A stretch of DNA of 39,028 bases from an uncultured Eubacteriales bacterium (lineage in GTDB: Bacteria > Bacillota > Clostridia > Lachnospirales > Lachnospiraceae): NCBI GenBank assembly GCA_900316115.1, contig ONBN01000017.1, forward strand, positions 1 to 39,028, read 5' to 3'. Positions 22,457 through 31,536 of the stretch are shown piece by piece. Position 1 is the first letter of the stretch. The number at the start of each line of letters is the position of its first letter. Position numbers and translations under genes: made by a program. The notes beneath the pieces were generated by a model. That model had not been told where the DNA came from and searched no databases. It saw nothing but the letters and a program-made list of their open reading frames with translations.

Positions 22457-22897
22457 TTAATCCTCCTTCTTCACCTTCACAATTAATTTGACCCCACGGA
22501 CTTCCGTGATGGTAACTACCGTCTTCTCAGGAATGATCTCCTTGTCATCCGATGTCCTTGCCAGCCATTCAATATCATTGATGCGAACCTGTCCGGTCTG
22601 TGCCAGATTGTCAATCTTCTGGATCACTACTGCGGACTGACCCATCAGGCTGTTCACATTGGTACGGACCATGCCCTTATTCAGACATTTCTTTAGTACA
22701 GGTCTGGCCAGAATCAGAAGTATCAGAGAAACAACCAGAAACAGTATGATCTGCAGCCATTCTTCTGCTCCCATGCCTGCAGCAAGAGCAGCCACCAGAG
22801 CACCTCCTGCAAACCAGATGGTGGTAAGCTGTACCGTTACGGCCTCAGCTACCAGAAAAAAAGTAAGTATTGCCAGCCAGATAAAGACTTCCTGCAT
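22457..22897 (-). CDS. NfeD family membrane protein
   Basis: The 146-residue protein has three or so hydrophobic helices in the first 75 residues (LAILTFFLVAEAV, ALVAALAAGM, IILFLVVSLILLILA) and a C-terminal OB-fold NfeD domain (about 85-144, GQSAVVIQKIDNLAQTGQVRINDIEWLART). It is the short type without the ClpP-like protease domain. It partners the adjacent paraslipin in stabilising membrane protein assemblies. GGAGGAG ribosome site at the right distance. Confidence 0.92.
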   Translation of the reverse strand: MQEVFIWLAILTFFLVAEAVTVQLTTIWFAGGALVAALAAGMGAEEWLQIILFLVVSLILLILARPVLKKCLNKGMVRTNVNSLMGQSAVVIQKIDNLAQTGQVRINDIEWLARTSDDKEIIPEKTVVTITEVRGVKLIVKVKKED

Positions 22898-22909
22898 AGA
22901 ATCTCCTCC

Positions 22910-23701
22910 TTATCCTCTCCTCTGCCTTGCAGCCTCATACATAAGGATCCCGGCAGCCATGGCCGCATTCAGGGATTCTACCTGCCCGTTCATTGGGATC
23001 CGTATCAGACAATCCGCTGCCTGCGCCGCCTGATCCGTAAGTCCCTTTCCTTCATTACCGATCAGGAAAGCAGTTCCTCCCTGATAATCCTCTTTATCAT
23101 AGGTATTCCTGCCCTGCAGGTGGGCTGCAAAAAGCCGGATATGATGTTTTTCCAGCTGTTCTTTTAATGATACCACACTTTCCACGTATAGAAAAGGCAT
23201 TCTGTAAATAGAACCCATGGTGGAACGTATCACCTTGGGATTGGTAATGTCCACACAGGTTCTGGTAAGAAAGATCCCGTCCACTCCGGCGCCCTCGGCT
23301 GTACGGAAGATCGTTCCTGCATTGCCCGGATCCTGCAGATCCTCAAGCACCATCACCAGTGGGTGTATTTGATCTGCTGCCCGGCTTCCCCAAATGTCTT
23401 CTTCTGTATAGGAAGGCTTCTTAAGAAGAGTAAGGATACCCTGCGGTGTCTGAGTATCGCTCATCTGTCTGAATACGGAATCTGAAACCACTTCACAAGG
23501 AAAGCCTTCGGCATGGCTCATCAGCTCTGTATCCCCGGTAACAGACTCAGCCAGATAAACTCTGGAAACCCAGTCAGCCGGAGCTTCCAGGAACATCTTC
23601 CTGCCCTCTGCCACAAACAGCCCCTGCTCTCTCCTTGCCTTTGCCTTTTGATTTAACTGTATTATATTTTTGATCTGTCCGTTATTCACACTGGTTATCA
23701 T
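22910..23701 (-). CDS. TrmH/SpoU-family RNA 2'-O-methyltransferase
   Basis: A SAM-dependent methyltransferase acting on ribose 2'-OH of rRNA or tRNA. It has 263 residues. The N-terminal L30e-like substrate-binding part is at about 1-100 (KARREQGLFVAEGRKMFLEA). The SPOUT knot has motif 1 LEDLQDPGNAGTIFRTAEGAG (about 117-137), motif 2 FLIGNEGKGLT (about 208) and motif 3 IPMNGQVESLNAAMAAGILMYE (about 232-253). The length and N-domain suggest a 23S rRNA (guanosine) enzyme, but the exact target is not readable. It lies between ktrA and nfeD, 12-18 nt from each. Confidence 0.9.
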   Translation of the reverse strand: MITSVNNGQIKNIIQLNQKAKARREQGLFVAEGRKMFLEAPADWVSRVYLAESVTGDTELMSHAEGFPCEVVSDSVFRQMSDTQTPQGILTLLKKPSYTEEDIWGSRAADQIHPLVMVLEDLQDPGNAGTIFRTAEGAGVDGIFLTRTCVDITNPKVIRSTMGSIYRMPFLYVESVVSLKEQLEKHHIRLFAAHLQGRNTYDKEDYQGGTAFLIGNEGKGLTDQAAQAADCLIRIPMNGQVESLNAAMAAGILMYEAARQRRG

Positions 23702-23719
23702 AAATCAGGAACCTTCCCC

Positions 23720-24367
23720 TTAGTTCAGTCTTTCCAGTACTTTATTTTTGCCTATAGCCATCAAATGCCAGTCTGCTTCCAGCGGCTTCACCGGATCCAG
23801 ATTAATTTCCACATCATCCCCTACCTTGATGGCGATAATATTAATATCATGGCTCTCACGAAGCTGCAATTCCTGCAGGCTTTTGCCTATCCACTCCGTC
23901 GGCACAGGAAACTCTGCCATACTGAATTCAGTGGAAAGCTCAAATACATCCAGAAAACCTCCGGACATCAGATTTCTTGCCACACGAAGTCCCATGGACT
24001 GCTCCGGATAAATCACCCTGTCTGCGCCGATCTTCTCAAGGATCTTGCCGTGAAGGGCATTCATGGCTTTTGCCAGAACATAGGGTACTCCCAGCTCCTT
24101 GGCTTGCATAGTGGCCATAATACTGGCTTCCATATTCTCAGCCACTGCGATCACTGCCACATCCACATTCTGCACACCCAGAGTCCGTAAAACTTCAGGC
24201 TCACGCACATCTGCACGAACTGCATAAGTAACCTTATCTGCAATCTCCTGGATATTTTCTTCCCTTGCATCAATTGCCAGTACATCACAATCCGACTCTG
24301 CCAGTGTTTCTGCCACTGACATACCAAATTGTCCAAGTCCGATCACTGCATAGCTTTTTTCCTTCAT
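23720..24367 (-). CDS. ktrA: Potassium uptake regulatory subunit KtrA/TrkA type
   Basis: This cytosolic gating ring protein controls the KtrB channel according to bound nucleotides. It is 215 residues from ATG 24367, with GGAG 7 nt upstream. A longer in-frame ATG at 24385 overlaps ktrB and lacks a good site. The RCK N-domain begins YAVIGLGQFGMSVAETLAE (Rossmann GxGxxG), with the acidic LAIDAREENIQ after strand 2. The TrkA_C domain occupies about 135-215. It immediately follows ktrB, the usual order of a single-operon K+ transporter. Confidence 0.93.
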   Translation of the reverse strand: MKEKSYAVIGLGQFGMSVAETLAESDCDVLAIDAREENIQEIADKVTYAVRADVREPEVLRTLGVQNVDVAVIAVAENMEASIMATMQAKELGVPYVLAKAMNALHGKILEKIGADRVIYPEQSMGLRVARNLMSGGFLDVFELSTEFSMAEFPVPTEWIGKSLQELQLRESHDINIIAIKVGDDVEINLDPVKPLEADWHLMAIGKNKVLERLN

Positions 24368-24377
24368 GTCATGTCTC

Positions 24378-25796
24378 CTATCCAATCATCACATCTTCTT
24401 CTGCAAGATGGATATTCTCTGATCTGCGCTGTTCTCTTGCCACCACGGCTGCACCTAAAGTAAGAGGGCCGATACGTCCAAGATACATGGTCAGCATTAC
24501 AATGTATTTCCCTGCCAGACTCAAATGTGGCGTCAGCCCTCTGGACAAACCTACTGTTCCCAGGGCTGAAGTTAATTCATAAATAACGTCCATCAGATCT
24601 GCCTGTGGCATCGCTACAGCCAGAAGCATAATCATGATCAATAAAACCAACAAAGACATCCCTGCTACCACAAGGGCAGAACGGATGTAGCTGCTGCGAA
24701 TCTTCCGATTGTGGCTTTCCACATCCTTATCACCACGAAGATTGGCCCGGATGCTAAGCACTAGCACTACAATGGTCGTTGTCTTAATACCACCGGCTGT
24801 ACCCATAGGGGATCCTCCGATGAGCATCAGTACCAGACACAGCACAAAGGTAGCATTGGTAAATGCTGCCTGATCTGTTGTGAAAAATCCGGCGGTCCTG
24901 GTGGTCACAGACTGAAAAGCAGATGCAAGCAGCTGCCTGCCTGTAGACATCCCTGCAAAAGTATCCGGATTGTTCCTTTCAAACAAAAAGATCAACAGCG
25001 TACCTCCAATAACCAGGATCAGGGTTGTTTTTAATACCAGCTTGCTTTGCAGACGAAGAGTTGCATAAACTTTTTTTACTGACAGCTTGTGATTCTGTTT
25101 TGCCTTTTTTATTTTTGCCCAAATATCCCACCATACAATAAAGCCAAGACCCGAAGAAATAATCAGAGCCATAGTGGTAAGATTCACCAGCACATTTCCC
25201 TGATAGGGAGCCAGACTGGTCTCGCCCAGAAGATCGATCCCTGCATTGCAAAATGCTGACACTGCTGTAAACACTGCATGAACCATTCCCTTACGGAAGC
25301 CAAACTGAGGCACAAAACAAAATGCATACAGCACTGCGCCGGTTCCTTCTGCAACCAAAATACAAAGTACGGTTTTTCGCACAACTTTGACCAGTCCTGA
25401 CATCTGATCCAGATTATAGGACTCCTTGATCAGCCTCCGGTTCCGCAGGGAAATCTTCTTGTGAAGTCCAATAAACAGTATACTTGCCAGAGATACTACT
25501 CCTATGCCTCCGATCTGAATCAGCAAAAGGATAGCCGCTTTACCTATTGTCGACCAATGGGTAGCTGTGGTCACTGTCACCAGGCCGGTAACACACACGC
25601 TGGTAGTAGCCGTAAATAATGCATCTGCAAAAGAAGTGCTTTCCCCCGGTGCGGTGCAAAACGGGAGCCAGAGAAAAAACCCTCCTACAAAAATTACCCC
25701 CGCAAAGCTGAGGGCAATTATTTGTGCTGTTTTCAATTTATGAAATTTTTCCTGTAAACATCGTCTAAAACTATTTCTGTAATCCATGTTTGTCAT
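24378..25796 (-). CDS. ktrB: Potassium uptake channel subunit KtrB/TrkH type
   Basis: A K+ (or K+/Na+) translocating membrane subunit with four pseudo-repeats, each with a pore loop: TTSVCVTGL, AVSAFCNAGI, SVTTRTAGF and ELTSALGTVGLS. The intramembrane loop region GGSPMGTAGGIKTTT is present. About 470 residues depending on start. ATG 25796 or 25787 lies inside the 3' end of pfkA and is preferred over an upstream start at 25910 that would add a non-family extension. No convincing ribosome site is visible, so translation may depend on coupling to pfkA. Confidence 0.9.
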   Translation of the reverse strand: MTNMDYRNSFRRCLQEKFHKLKTAQIIALSFAGVIFVGGFFLWLPFCTAPGESTSFADALFTATTSVCVTGLVTVTTATHWSTIGKAAILLLIQIGGIGVVSLASILFIGLHKKISLRNRRLIKESYNLDQMSGLVKVVRKTVLCILVAEGTGAVLYAFCFVPQFGFRKGMVHAVFTAVSAFCNAGIDLLGETSLAPYQGNVLVNLTTMALIISSGLGFIVWWDIWAKIKKAKQNHKLSVKKVYATLRLQSKLVLKTTLILVIGGTLLIFLFERNNPDTFAGMSTGRQLLASAFQSVTTRTAGFFTTDQAAFTNATFVLCLVLMLIGGSPMGTAGGIKTTTIVVLVLSIRANLRGDKDVESHNRKIRSSYIRSALVVAGMSLLVLLIMIMLLAVAMPQADLMDVIYELTSALGTVGLSRGLTPHLSLAGKYIVMLTMYLGRIGPLTLGAAVVAREQRRSENIHLAEEDVMIG

Positions 25797-26775
25797 AATT
25801 ATGAGAAAGGGATTTACAAACCTCCCACTGATATTCTGAAACACTCTTCTGCATTGCAAGTGCTTCGTCAATATCGAAGTCCACAAAATCTCCATGACGG
25901 TATCCAACAACTCTGCAGCTCTTGCCTGCTACCAGAAGGTCTACAGCCATTGCACCCATCATAGATGCATACACACGGTCCTTACATGTAGGGCTTCCAC
26001 CACGCTGCATGTGTCCAAGGATAGTGGCACGGGTCTCAATACCTGTAGCTGCTTCGATACGTTTTGCCATAGCCTGAGAATTACCAATACCCTCTGCATT
26101 TACGATGATATGATGCTTCTTGCCAAGCTTACGGCTCTCAATAATGTTGTTGATCAGCTTCTGCTCATCATAGTCGTATTTCTCAGGGATCAGCACATCC
26201 TCTGCGCCGTTGGCAATACCGCACCATAATGCCAGATATCCGGCGCCACGGCCCATAACCTCGATAATACTGCATCTCTCATGGGAAGTAGAGGTATCAC
26301 GTACCTTATCAATTGCTTCCATAGCTGTATTAACAGCTGTATCAAATCCGATGGTGTACTCTGTACATGCAATATCCAGGTCGATCGTGCCTGGTACACC
26401 GATGGTATTTACACCAAGGGCAGCCAGCTTCTGTGCTCCTGCAAAGGAACCGTCTCCACCGATCACTACCAGTCCGTCAATACCATGCTTCTTGCAGATC
26501 TCTGCGCCTCTCTTCTGTCCTTCTGCTGTACGGAATTCTGCACAACGTGCTGTATAAAGGATCGTACCGCCACGTTCAATGGTATCGGATACATCCTTCG
26601 CTGTCATATCTATAATCTCTTCATTCAGCAGTCCATTATATCCCTTCAGTATACCTTTTACATTTAATCCGCTGCTAAGTCCACGTCTTACCACTGCACG
26701 GATTGCTGCGTTCATTCCAGGAGCATCACCGCCGCTGGTAAGGACACCAATGGTCTTAATTTTTTTCTCTGCCAT
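25771..26775 (-). CDS. pfkA: ATP-dependent 6-phosphofructokinase
   Basis: A glycolytic enzyme converting fructose-6-phosphate to the 1,6-bisphosphate. The 334-residue protein has GVLTSGGDAPGMNAAIRAVVR (about 10-30), GGDGSFAGA (Gly after GGD indicates ATP rather than PPi use), catalytic TIDLD (Asp kept, the usual Asn is Leu), the MGRGAGYLA effector/substrate segment and GHMQRGGSPT near 252. ATG 26775 follows GGAGGAG. It overlaps ktrB by about 26 nt and lies 223 nt after dnaE, a common dnaE-pfkA order. Confidence 0.95.
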   Translation of the reverse strand: MAEKKIKTIGVLTSGGDAPGMNAAIRAVVRRGLSSGLNVKGILKGYNGLLNEEIIDMTAKDVSDTIERGGTILYTARCAEFRTAEGQKRGAEICKKHGIDGLVVIGGDGSFAGAQKLAALGVNTIGVPGTIDLDIACTEYTIGFDTAVNTAMEAIDKVRDTSTSHERCSIIEVMGRGAGYLALWCGIANGAEDVLIPEKYDYDEQKLINNIIESRKLGKKHHIIVNAEGIGNSQAMAKRIEAATGIETRATILGHMQRGGSPTCKDRVYASMMGAMAVDLLVAGKSCRVVGYRHGDFVDFDIDEALAMQKSVSEYQWEVCKSLSHNYDKHGLQK

Positions 26776-26878
26776 AATAATTACTCCTCCATCTTCTGAG
26801 TTCCTTGAGATGCCTGTATTCTCTCTGATACAATCTGCATCTCGGGGTTAATCCTTTTCTACACATATTCAGCACTAG

Positions 26879-26884
26879 TTTATA
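26879..26884 (-). promoter_or_regulatory. Possible extended -10 promoter of pfkA
   Basis: TGCTATAAA on the minus strand (extended -10 TGN-TATAAA), about 105 nt before the start. A TTGAAA lies upstream at only 15-bp spacing, so the -35 is weak. The region 26776-26998 otherwise holds the repeats at 26927-27013. Confidence 0.35.
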
Positions 26885-26926
26885 GCATCTTTCTGTTTTT
26901 TTCAATACTCTGTCCCTGTTTTTTTT

Positions 26927-27013
26927 CAGAAGCTTTTTATAAACTTTACATTAGAAACTTTTAATATACTTCATAAGAAGCTTTTTACAAATTTCATATC
27001 AGAAGCTTTTCAG
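26927..27013. repeat. 23-26 bp degenerate tandem repeat spanning the dnaE stop codon
   Basis: Four copies of an AGAAGCTTTT-led unit lie at 26927-26952, 26953-26975, 26976-27000 and 27001-27013. The last encodes the final dnaE residues (KSF and stop). The pattern suggests slippage duplication of the gene end. Confidence 0.6.
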
Positions 27014-30000
27014 CGCACGCTCTACCACGCGTACATTCTCACTGCCATATTCCCTCCGGAATTTTTCCAGCCATTCTTCCTGCAAAGCCACCCGGTATCC
27101 TGCCGGAAGCTTTTTCATTGCCTTTACATCCTTAAGATAGATCACAACCGATGCGTTGCCCGGAACAGCCCTCAGTTCTTCCAGCAGGTGGGCTTCCTTT
27201 CCTGCATAAGCCTCTCTGTCATCAAACTGCAGCCACAGCTCCCTTGGCACTTCTTCAAAGGTACGCACCTTCTCCAGGATCAGCTTGCTTGCCTTATCAT
27301 CCTCTGCGGATACACGGCCCTGGATCAGCACACGGGCGTCTTCATCCAGAAGGCTCTGGTACTTTTCATAGTCCCTTGGGAAAACAACCACTTCCACAGT
27401 TCCTACCAGATCTTCCAGGGTAACAAAGGCCATCACCTTATTATTCTTGGTGTACTTAATAGTTTTCTCTGTCACCATACCGCCCACTACAACCTTCTGG
27501 TTATCCATCACTCTGGTAGCACCAGTTTCCTCATCCGGCTGGAAGTCCGTAGTCTTTGCACTGATGTTCTTTTCCAGTATACCTCTGTACTGCTCCAGCG
27601 GATGTCCGCTTAAGTAGATCCCAAGCACATCTTTTTCAAAGGCCAGGATAACTTCCTTTGCATACTCTCCCACATCCGGCATACGGATCTCATAATCCTT
27701 CTTATCTTCTTCACCAACCAGGTCGAACAGGCTCATCTGTCCTGCCATGCTGTTCTTTTTATTCTGGCTGATATTGTCCACAACCCGGGTGTAAACCAGC
27801 ATTTTCTGCTGCCGGTTGCCCGGCAGGCAGTCCAGTGCTCCTGCCTTGATAAAATTCTCAATGGCACGTTTATTAACCTGCCCGCTGTTTCTTTCAATAA
27901 AATCACTGAGTGTCCGGTATACGCCATTCTCTTTACGCTCCTTTACCAATGCCTCGATCACAGGCCTGCCTACGCTCTTAATCGCAGAAAGACCGTACCG
28001 GATCCTTCCCTGGTCAACGGAAAATCCTCTCTCTCCACTGTTAATATCCGGTGGCAGGATCTGGATCCCCATCTGGCGGCATACCAGAATATATTCTGCC
28101 ACTTTGGCAGGCATTTCAATCACGGATGTCATAAGGGCAGCCATAAATTCCACAGGATAATAATATTTCAGGTAAGCAGTCTGATATGCAACGATCGCAT
28201 AGGCTGCTGCATGGGATTTATTAAAAGCATACTTTGCAAAATCTGTCATTTCATCATAGATCTTATTGGCAATCTTCTCAGAAATCCCATTGGCAATACA
28301 GCCAGGTACTCCTTCCTGCTCATTTCCATATACAAAGTTCTGCCGCTCTTTTTCCATGACAGAAGCTTTTTTCTTGGACATTGCACGACGCACCAGATCG
28401 CTTCGTCCCAACGTATAGCCGGCCAGATTACGCACGATCTGCATAACCTGCTCCTGATATACGATACACCCATAGGTAGGGCTGAGGATAGGCTCCAGCT
28501 GAGGGCAGTCATAACGGATAGTATCCGGACGGTTCTTGCCCCTGATATACTGTGGAATAAAATCCATTGGTCCCGGACGATACAGGGAAATACCGGCGAT
28601 CACATCCTCCAGGCTCTGAGGCTTCAGTTCTTTCATAAAGTTCTTCATACCGGAACTTTCCAGCTGGAACACACCGTCTGTCCGGCCTGTGCCAAGAGAT
28701 GCCAGCACCCTGCTGTCATTGTAATCAATGTGCTGCATATCCAGGGTGATCCCCTTGTCCTTTGCTACCATTTTTACTGCATTCTGGATCACGGTCAGAG
28801 TACGAAGTCCCAGGAAATCCATTTTCAGAAGGCCAAGCTCTTCCAGGGTGGTCATGGTAAACTGCGCCACGATAGTACCGTCCTGAGCTCTTGAAAGAGG
28901 CACGTATTCGTCTACCTCTTTCTGGCTGATCACAACTCCTGCGGCATGCATGGAGGTATGCCTTGGAAGTCCTTCCAGACGCTTTGCCATATCGATCAGA
29001 TGATGCACATCTTCCTGCTCGTCATAGGTCTTTTTCAGCTCTGGATTCATTTCCAGCGCTTTATCAATGGTAATATTCAGTTCCTGTGGGATCATCTTTG
29101 CAATGGTATCTACCTGGGCATACGGCATATCCAGTACACGGCCCACATCACGGATCACACCTCTGGCAGCCAGTGTACCAAAGGTAACAATCTGTACCAC
29201 ACAATCCTTGCCGTATTTACGGACTACGTAATCAATTACTTCCTGCCTGCGTTCAAAGCAGAAGTCCACATCAATATCCGGCATAGATACTCGTTCCGGA
29301 TTCAGGAAACGCTCAAACAGCAGATCATAGCGGATAGGATCCAGCTGGGTGATCCCCAGGGTGTAAGCAACAAGGCTTCCGGCCGCAGAGCCTCGCCCCG
29401 GTCCTACCATAATGTCATGATCTCTTGCATATTTGATAAAGTCCCACACGATCAGGAAATAGTCCACATATCCCATATTTTTGATGGTTGTAAGCTCATA
29501 ATCCAGACGGCTTTTCAGCTCGTCCGTTACCGGATCATACCTTTCCTCCAGACCTTCACGACACAGCTTGTTCAGGTATTCCCAAGAAGTGTACCCATCC
29601 GGCACATCATATCTTGGCAGCTTTGTTTTGCCAAATTCGATATCCACATGGCACCGCTGTGCGATCTTATGGGTATTTTCCAACGCTTCCGGGGCATAAG
29701 GAAACAGTGCCGCCATTTCTTCTTCTGACTTTACATAATACTGTCCGCCTTCATAACGCATACGGTCTGTATCCGTAAGCTTCTTGCCGGTCTGCAGGCA
29801 AAGCAGGATATCATGGGAATCTGCATCTGCTTCATAGGTATAATGCACATCATTGGTGGCAACCAGCTGGATCCCTGTCTCCTGGTGCATCCGCATCAGC
29901 TGCTGGTTCACCATCTGCTGCTGGGGAATCCCGTGATCCTGAAGTTCCAGGAAAAAGTTCCCCTCTCCAAAGATCTCCTGATATCTGAGGGCAGCCTTTT

Positions 30001-30466
30001 TCCCTTCCTCATACATATTTTTCTGCAGGTATCTGGCAACCTCACCAGCCAGACATGCACTTAAAGCGATCAGTCCTTCATGATACTCCCGCAAAAGCTC
30101 CAGATCTACTCTTGGCTTGTAATAGAAGCCCTCTACAAAGCCTTTGGATATGATCTTCATCAGGTTCTGATAACCCTGGTTATTCTCTGCCAGAAGCACC
30201 AGATGATAGTATCTGTCCTCTCCACTCCCTATTTCCCGGTCAAACCTGGATCCAGGAGCCACATATACCTCACACCCAAGGATAGGATTAATGCCTGCTG
30301 CCTTTGCTGCACGATAAAAGTCGATCACCCCATACATAACGCCATGGTCGGTGATCGCTGCACTGTCCATCCCCAGTTCCTTTACTCTGGACACATATTC
30401 ATTTATCTTATTTGACCCGTCCAGCAGACTGTATTCTGTATGGACATGCAGATGTGTGAAAGCCAC
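26999..30466 (-). CDS. dnaE: DNA polymerase III alpha subunit (DnaE type)
   Basis: A replicative polymerase subunit of 1155 residues, full length. The N-terminal PHP domain (HLHVHTEYSLLDG, AITDHGVMYG, about 1-210) is followed by the C-family polymerase core. The core carries the catalytic aspartates of PDIDVDFCFERR, the GPGRGSAAGSLVAY segment near 355, and the FNKSHAAAYAIVAYQTAYLK and YYPVEFMAALM region near 745. Then come the helix-hairpin-helix part and a C-terminal OB fold (VVVGGMVTEKTIKYTKNNKVMAFVTLED). Low-GC bacteria also use PolC. DnaE is thought to extend primers. The start is GTG 30466 behind GAGGT. It lies 89 nt downstream of cvfB. Confidence 0.96.
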   Translation of the reverse strand: MAFTHLHVHTEYSLLDGSNKINEYVSRVKELGMDSAAITDHGVMYGVIDFYRAAKAAGINPILGCEVYVAPGSRFDREIGSGEDRYYHLVLLAENNQGYQNLMKIISKGFVEGFYYKPRVDLELLREYHEGLIALSACLAGEVARYLQKNMYEEGKKAALRYQEIFGEGNFFLELQDHGIPQQQMVNQQLMRMHQETGIQLVATNDVHYTYEADADSHDILLCLQTGKKLTDTDRMRYEGGQYYVKSEEEMAALFPYAPEALENTHKIAQRCHVDIEFGKTKLPRYDVPDGYTSWEYLNKLCREGLEERYDPVTDELKSRLDYELTTIKNMGYVDYFLIVWDFIKYARDHDIMVGPGRGSAAGSLVAYTLGITQLDPIRYDLLFERFLNPERVSMPDIDVDFCFERRQEVIDYVVRKYGKDCVVQIVTFGTLAARGVIRDVGRVLDMPYAQVDTIAKMIPQELNITIDKALEMNPELKKTYDEQEDVHHLIDMAKRLEGLPRHTSMHAAGVVISQKEVDEYVPLSRAQDGTIVAQFTMTTLEELGLLKMDFLGLRTLTVIQNAVKMVAKDKGITLDMQHIDYNDSRVLASLGTGRTDGVFQLESSGMKNFMKELKPQSLEDVIAGISLYRPGPMDFIPQYIRGKNRPDTIRYDCPQLEPILSPTYGCIVYQEQVMQIVRNLAGYTLGRSDLVRRAMSKKKASVMEKERQNFVYGNEQEGVPGCIANGISEKIANKIYDEMTDFAKYAFNKSHAAAYAIVAYQTAYLKYYYPVEFMAALMTSVIEMPAKVAEYILVCRQMGIQILPPDINSGERGFSVDQGRIRYGLSAIKSVGRPVIEALVKERKENGVYRTLSDFIERNSGQVNKRAIENFIKAGALDCLPGNRQQKMLVYTRVVDNISQNKKNSMAGQMSLFDLVGEEDKKDYEIRMPDVGEYAKEVILAFEKDVLGIYLSGHPLEQYRGILEKNISAKTTDFQPDEETGATRVMDNQKVVVGGMVTEKTIKYTKNNKVMAFVTLEDLVGTVEVVVFPRDYEKYQSLLDEDARVLIQGRVSAEDDKASKLILEKVRTFEEVPRELWLQFDDREAYAGKEAHLLEELRAVPGNASVVIYLKDVKAMKKLPAGYRVALQEEWLEKFRREYGSENVRVVERALKSF

Positions 30467-30555
30467 TGTGTGTACCTCATTTCCTGTTTATGTTATGTCT
30501 TTGTATAAATGTTTTGGGGCATAGATCCCCCACCTATACCTACGGATTGCTTCTG

Positions 30556-31395
30556 TTACTTCTTGTATATTCTTTTTTCTTTTATCTCTATTTTACCTTC
30601 CTTCAGAAGGTGTCCCACTGCCCTTTTGAATGCATTCTTGCTCAGGCCAAATTCTCTTTTGATCACTTCCGGGGATGCCTTGTCGTCAAAAGGAAGTACC
30701 CCTGCAAATTCATCGATCACACTGAGCACGGACTCTGCATCCTCTTCGATCTGCAGATATGCTTTCTGGCGGTCTGTCACATTCATCTTGCCATCTTCTT
30801 TTACTTCTGTTACACGCAGATCCAGGATCTCTCCAGGGCGGTATTTCCCTGCTGCTTCTCTTGCAGGGATCAGTGCGGAATATTTGTCATCTACAGCCAC
30901 AAATACGCCAAAATTGCCACTGATCTCGTATACACGGCCTTTTACCTGATCTCCTACCACATAAGGAGTTCTGGTGGAAAGATAGTGGTATACCTTCATG
31001 GTAGCGCACAGGCGCTGGCTCTTGTCAATATAAAGGGCTACCAGTACGTCCTTGCCCTCCTGCATCCTGGTGGTCTGCTCATGGTATGGAAGCAGAAGGT
31101 CTTTTTCCAGACCCCAGTTAAGGAATGCGCCGATCCTTGTTACCTGGGAAACCTTCAAAACTGCAGTCTGTCCAACCTGAAGCATAGGCTCCCTTGTGGT
31201 GGCAATGAGACGGTCTTTGGAGTCTTTATAAATAAATACGCTCAGTTCGTCTCCTGCTTTTGTGCCTGCAGGTACCTGTTTTGCAGGAAGCAGTACGGAA
31301 TCCTTGCCTTCTTTGTCATCCTTTTCAGCCAGATATACACCAAAATCCACTGTTTTTACTACAGTCAGTGTCTGTTTTTTTCCTAATTCGATCAT
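30556..31395 (-). CDS. cvfB: S1-domain RNA-binding protein CvfB
   Basis: A 279-residue protein of the CvfB/YitL family. Three S1-like OB domains lie in the first 210 residues (VVKTVDFGVYLAE, VSQVTRIGAFLNWGLEKDLLLPY, GRVYEISGNFGVFVAV). A winged-helix C-terminus follows (SPEVIKREFGLSKNAFKRAVGHLLKEGKI). In Staphylococcus aureus the homologue binds RNA and affects virulence gene expression. ATG 31395 with GGAG upstream is preferred over the in-frame 31449. It heads the cvfB-dnaE-pfkA run. Confidence 0.9.
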   Translation of the reverse strand: MIELGKKQTLTVVKTVDFGVYLAEKDDKEGKDSVLLPAKQVPAGTKAGDELSVFIYKDSKDRLIATTREPMLQVGQTAVLKVSQVTRIGAFLNWGLEKDLLLPYHEQTTRMQEGKDVLVALYIDKSQRLCATMKVYHYLSTRTPYVVGDQVKGRVYEISGNFGVFVAVDDKYSALIPAREAAGKYRPGEILDLRVTEVKEDGKMNVTDRQKAYLQIEEDAESVLSVIDEFAGVLPFDDKASPEVIKREFGLSKNAFKRAVGHLLKEGKIEIKEKRIYKK

Positions 31396-31437
31396 TGGTT
31401 CTCCTTGTTTTATGTTTTTACGAAAATAATTATTGTC

Positions 31438-31443
31438 AGTATA
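31438..31443 (-). promoter_or_regulatory. Possible extended -10 promoter of cvfB
   Basis: TGCTATACT on the minus strand, 43 nt before the start codon. No good -35. The preceding gap also has a 9-bp stem-loop (31487-31516) without a T run, following the carboxypeptidase gene. Confidence 0.35.
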
Positions 31444-31536
31444 GCACACACGCCGTACAAAAGATACTCTAAGTGCACATTCGTCTGATCGTTGTTCTGC
31501 TCTTTGGACAGCGATCTCCCTATTTGCCGGTGAATC

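Noticed and set aside
25771-26775. PfkA catalytic motif reads TIDLD instead of the usual TIDND
   Set aside because: The catalytic Thr and both Asp are kept and only the Asn is changed. I believe this is normal variation in clostridial PfkA, not a dead enzyme.
30500-30540. GGGG...CCCC stem between cvfB and dnaE as a terminator
   Set aside because: The stem is only about 5 bp and on the minus strand is followed by A's, not T's.
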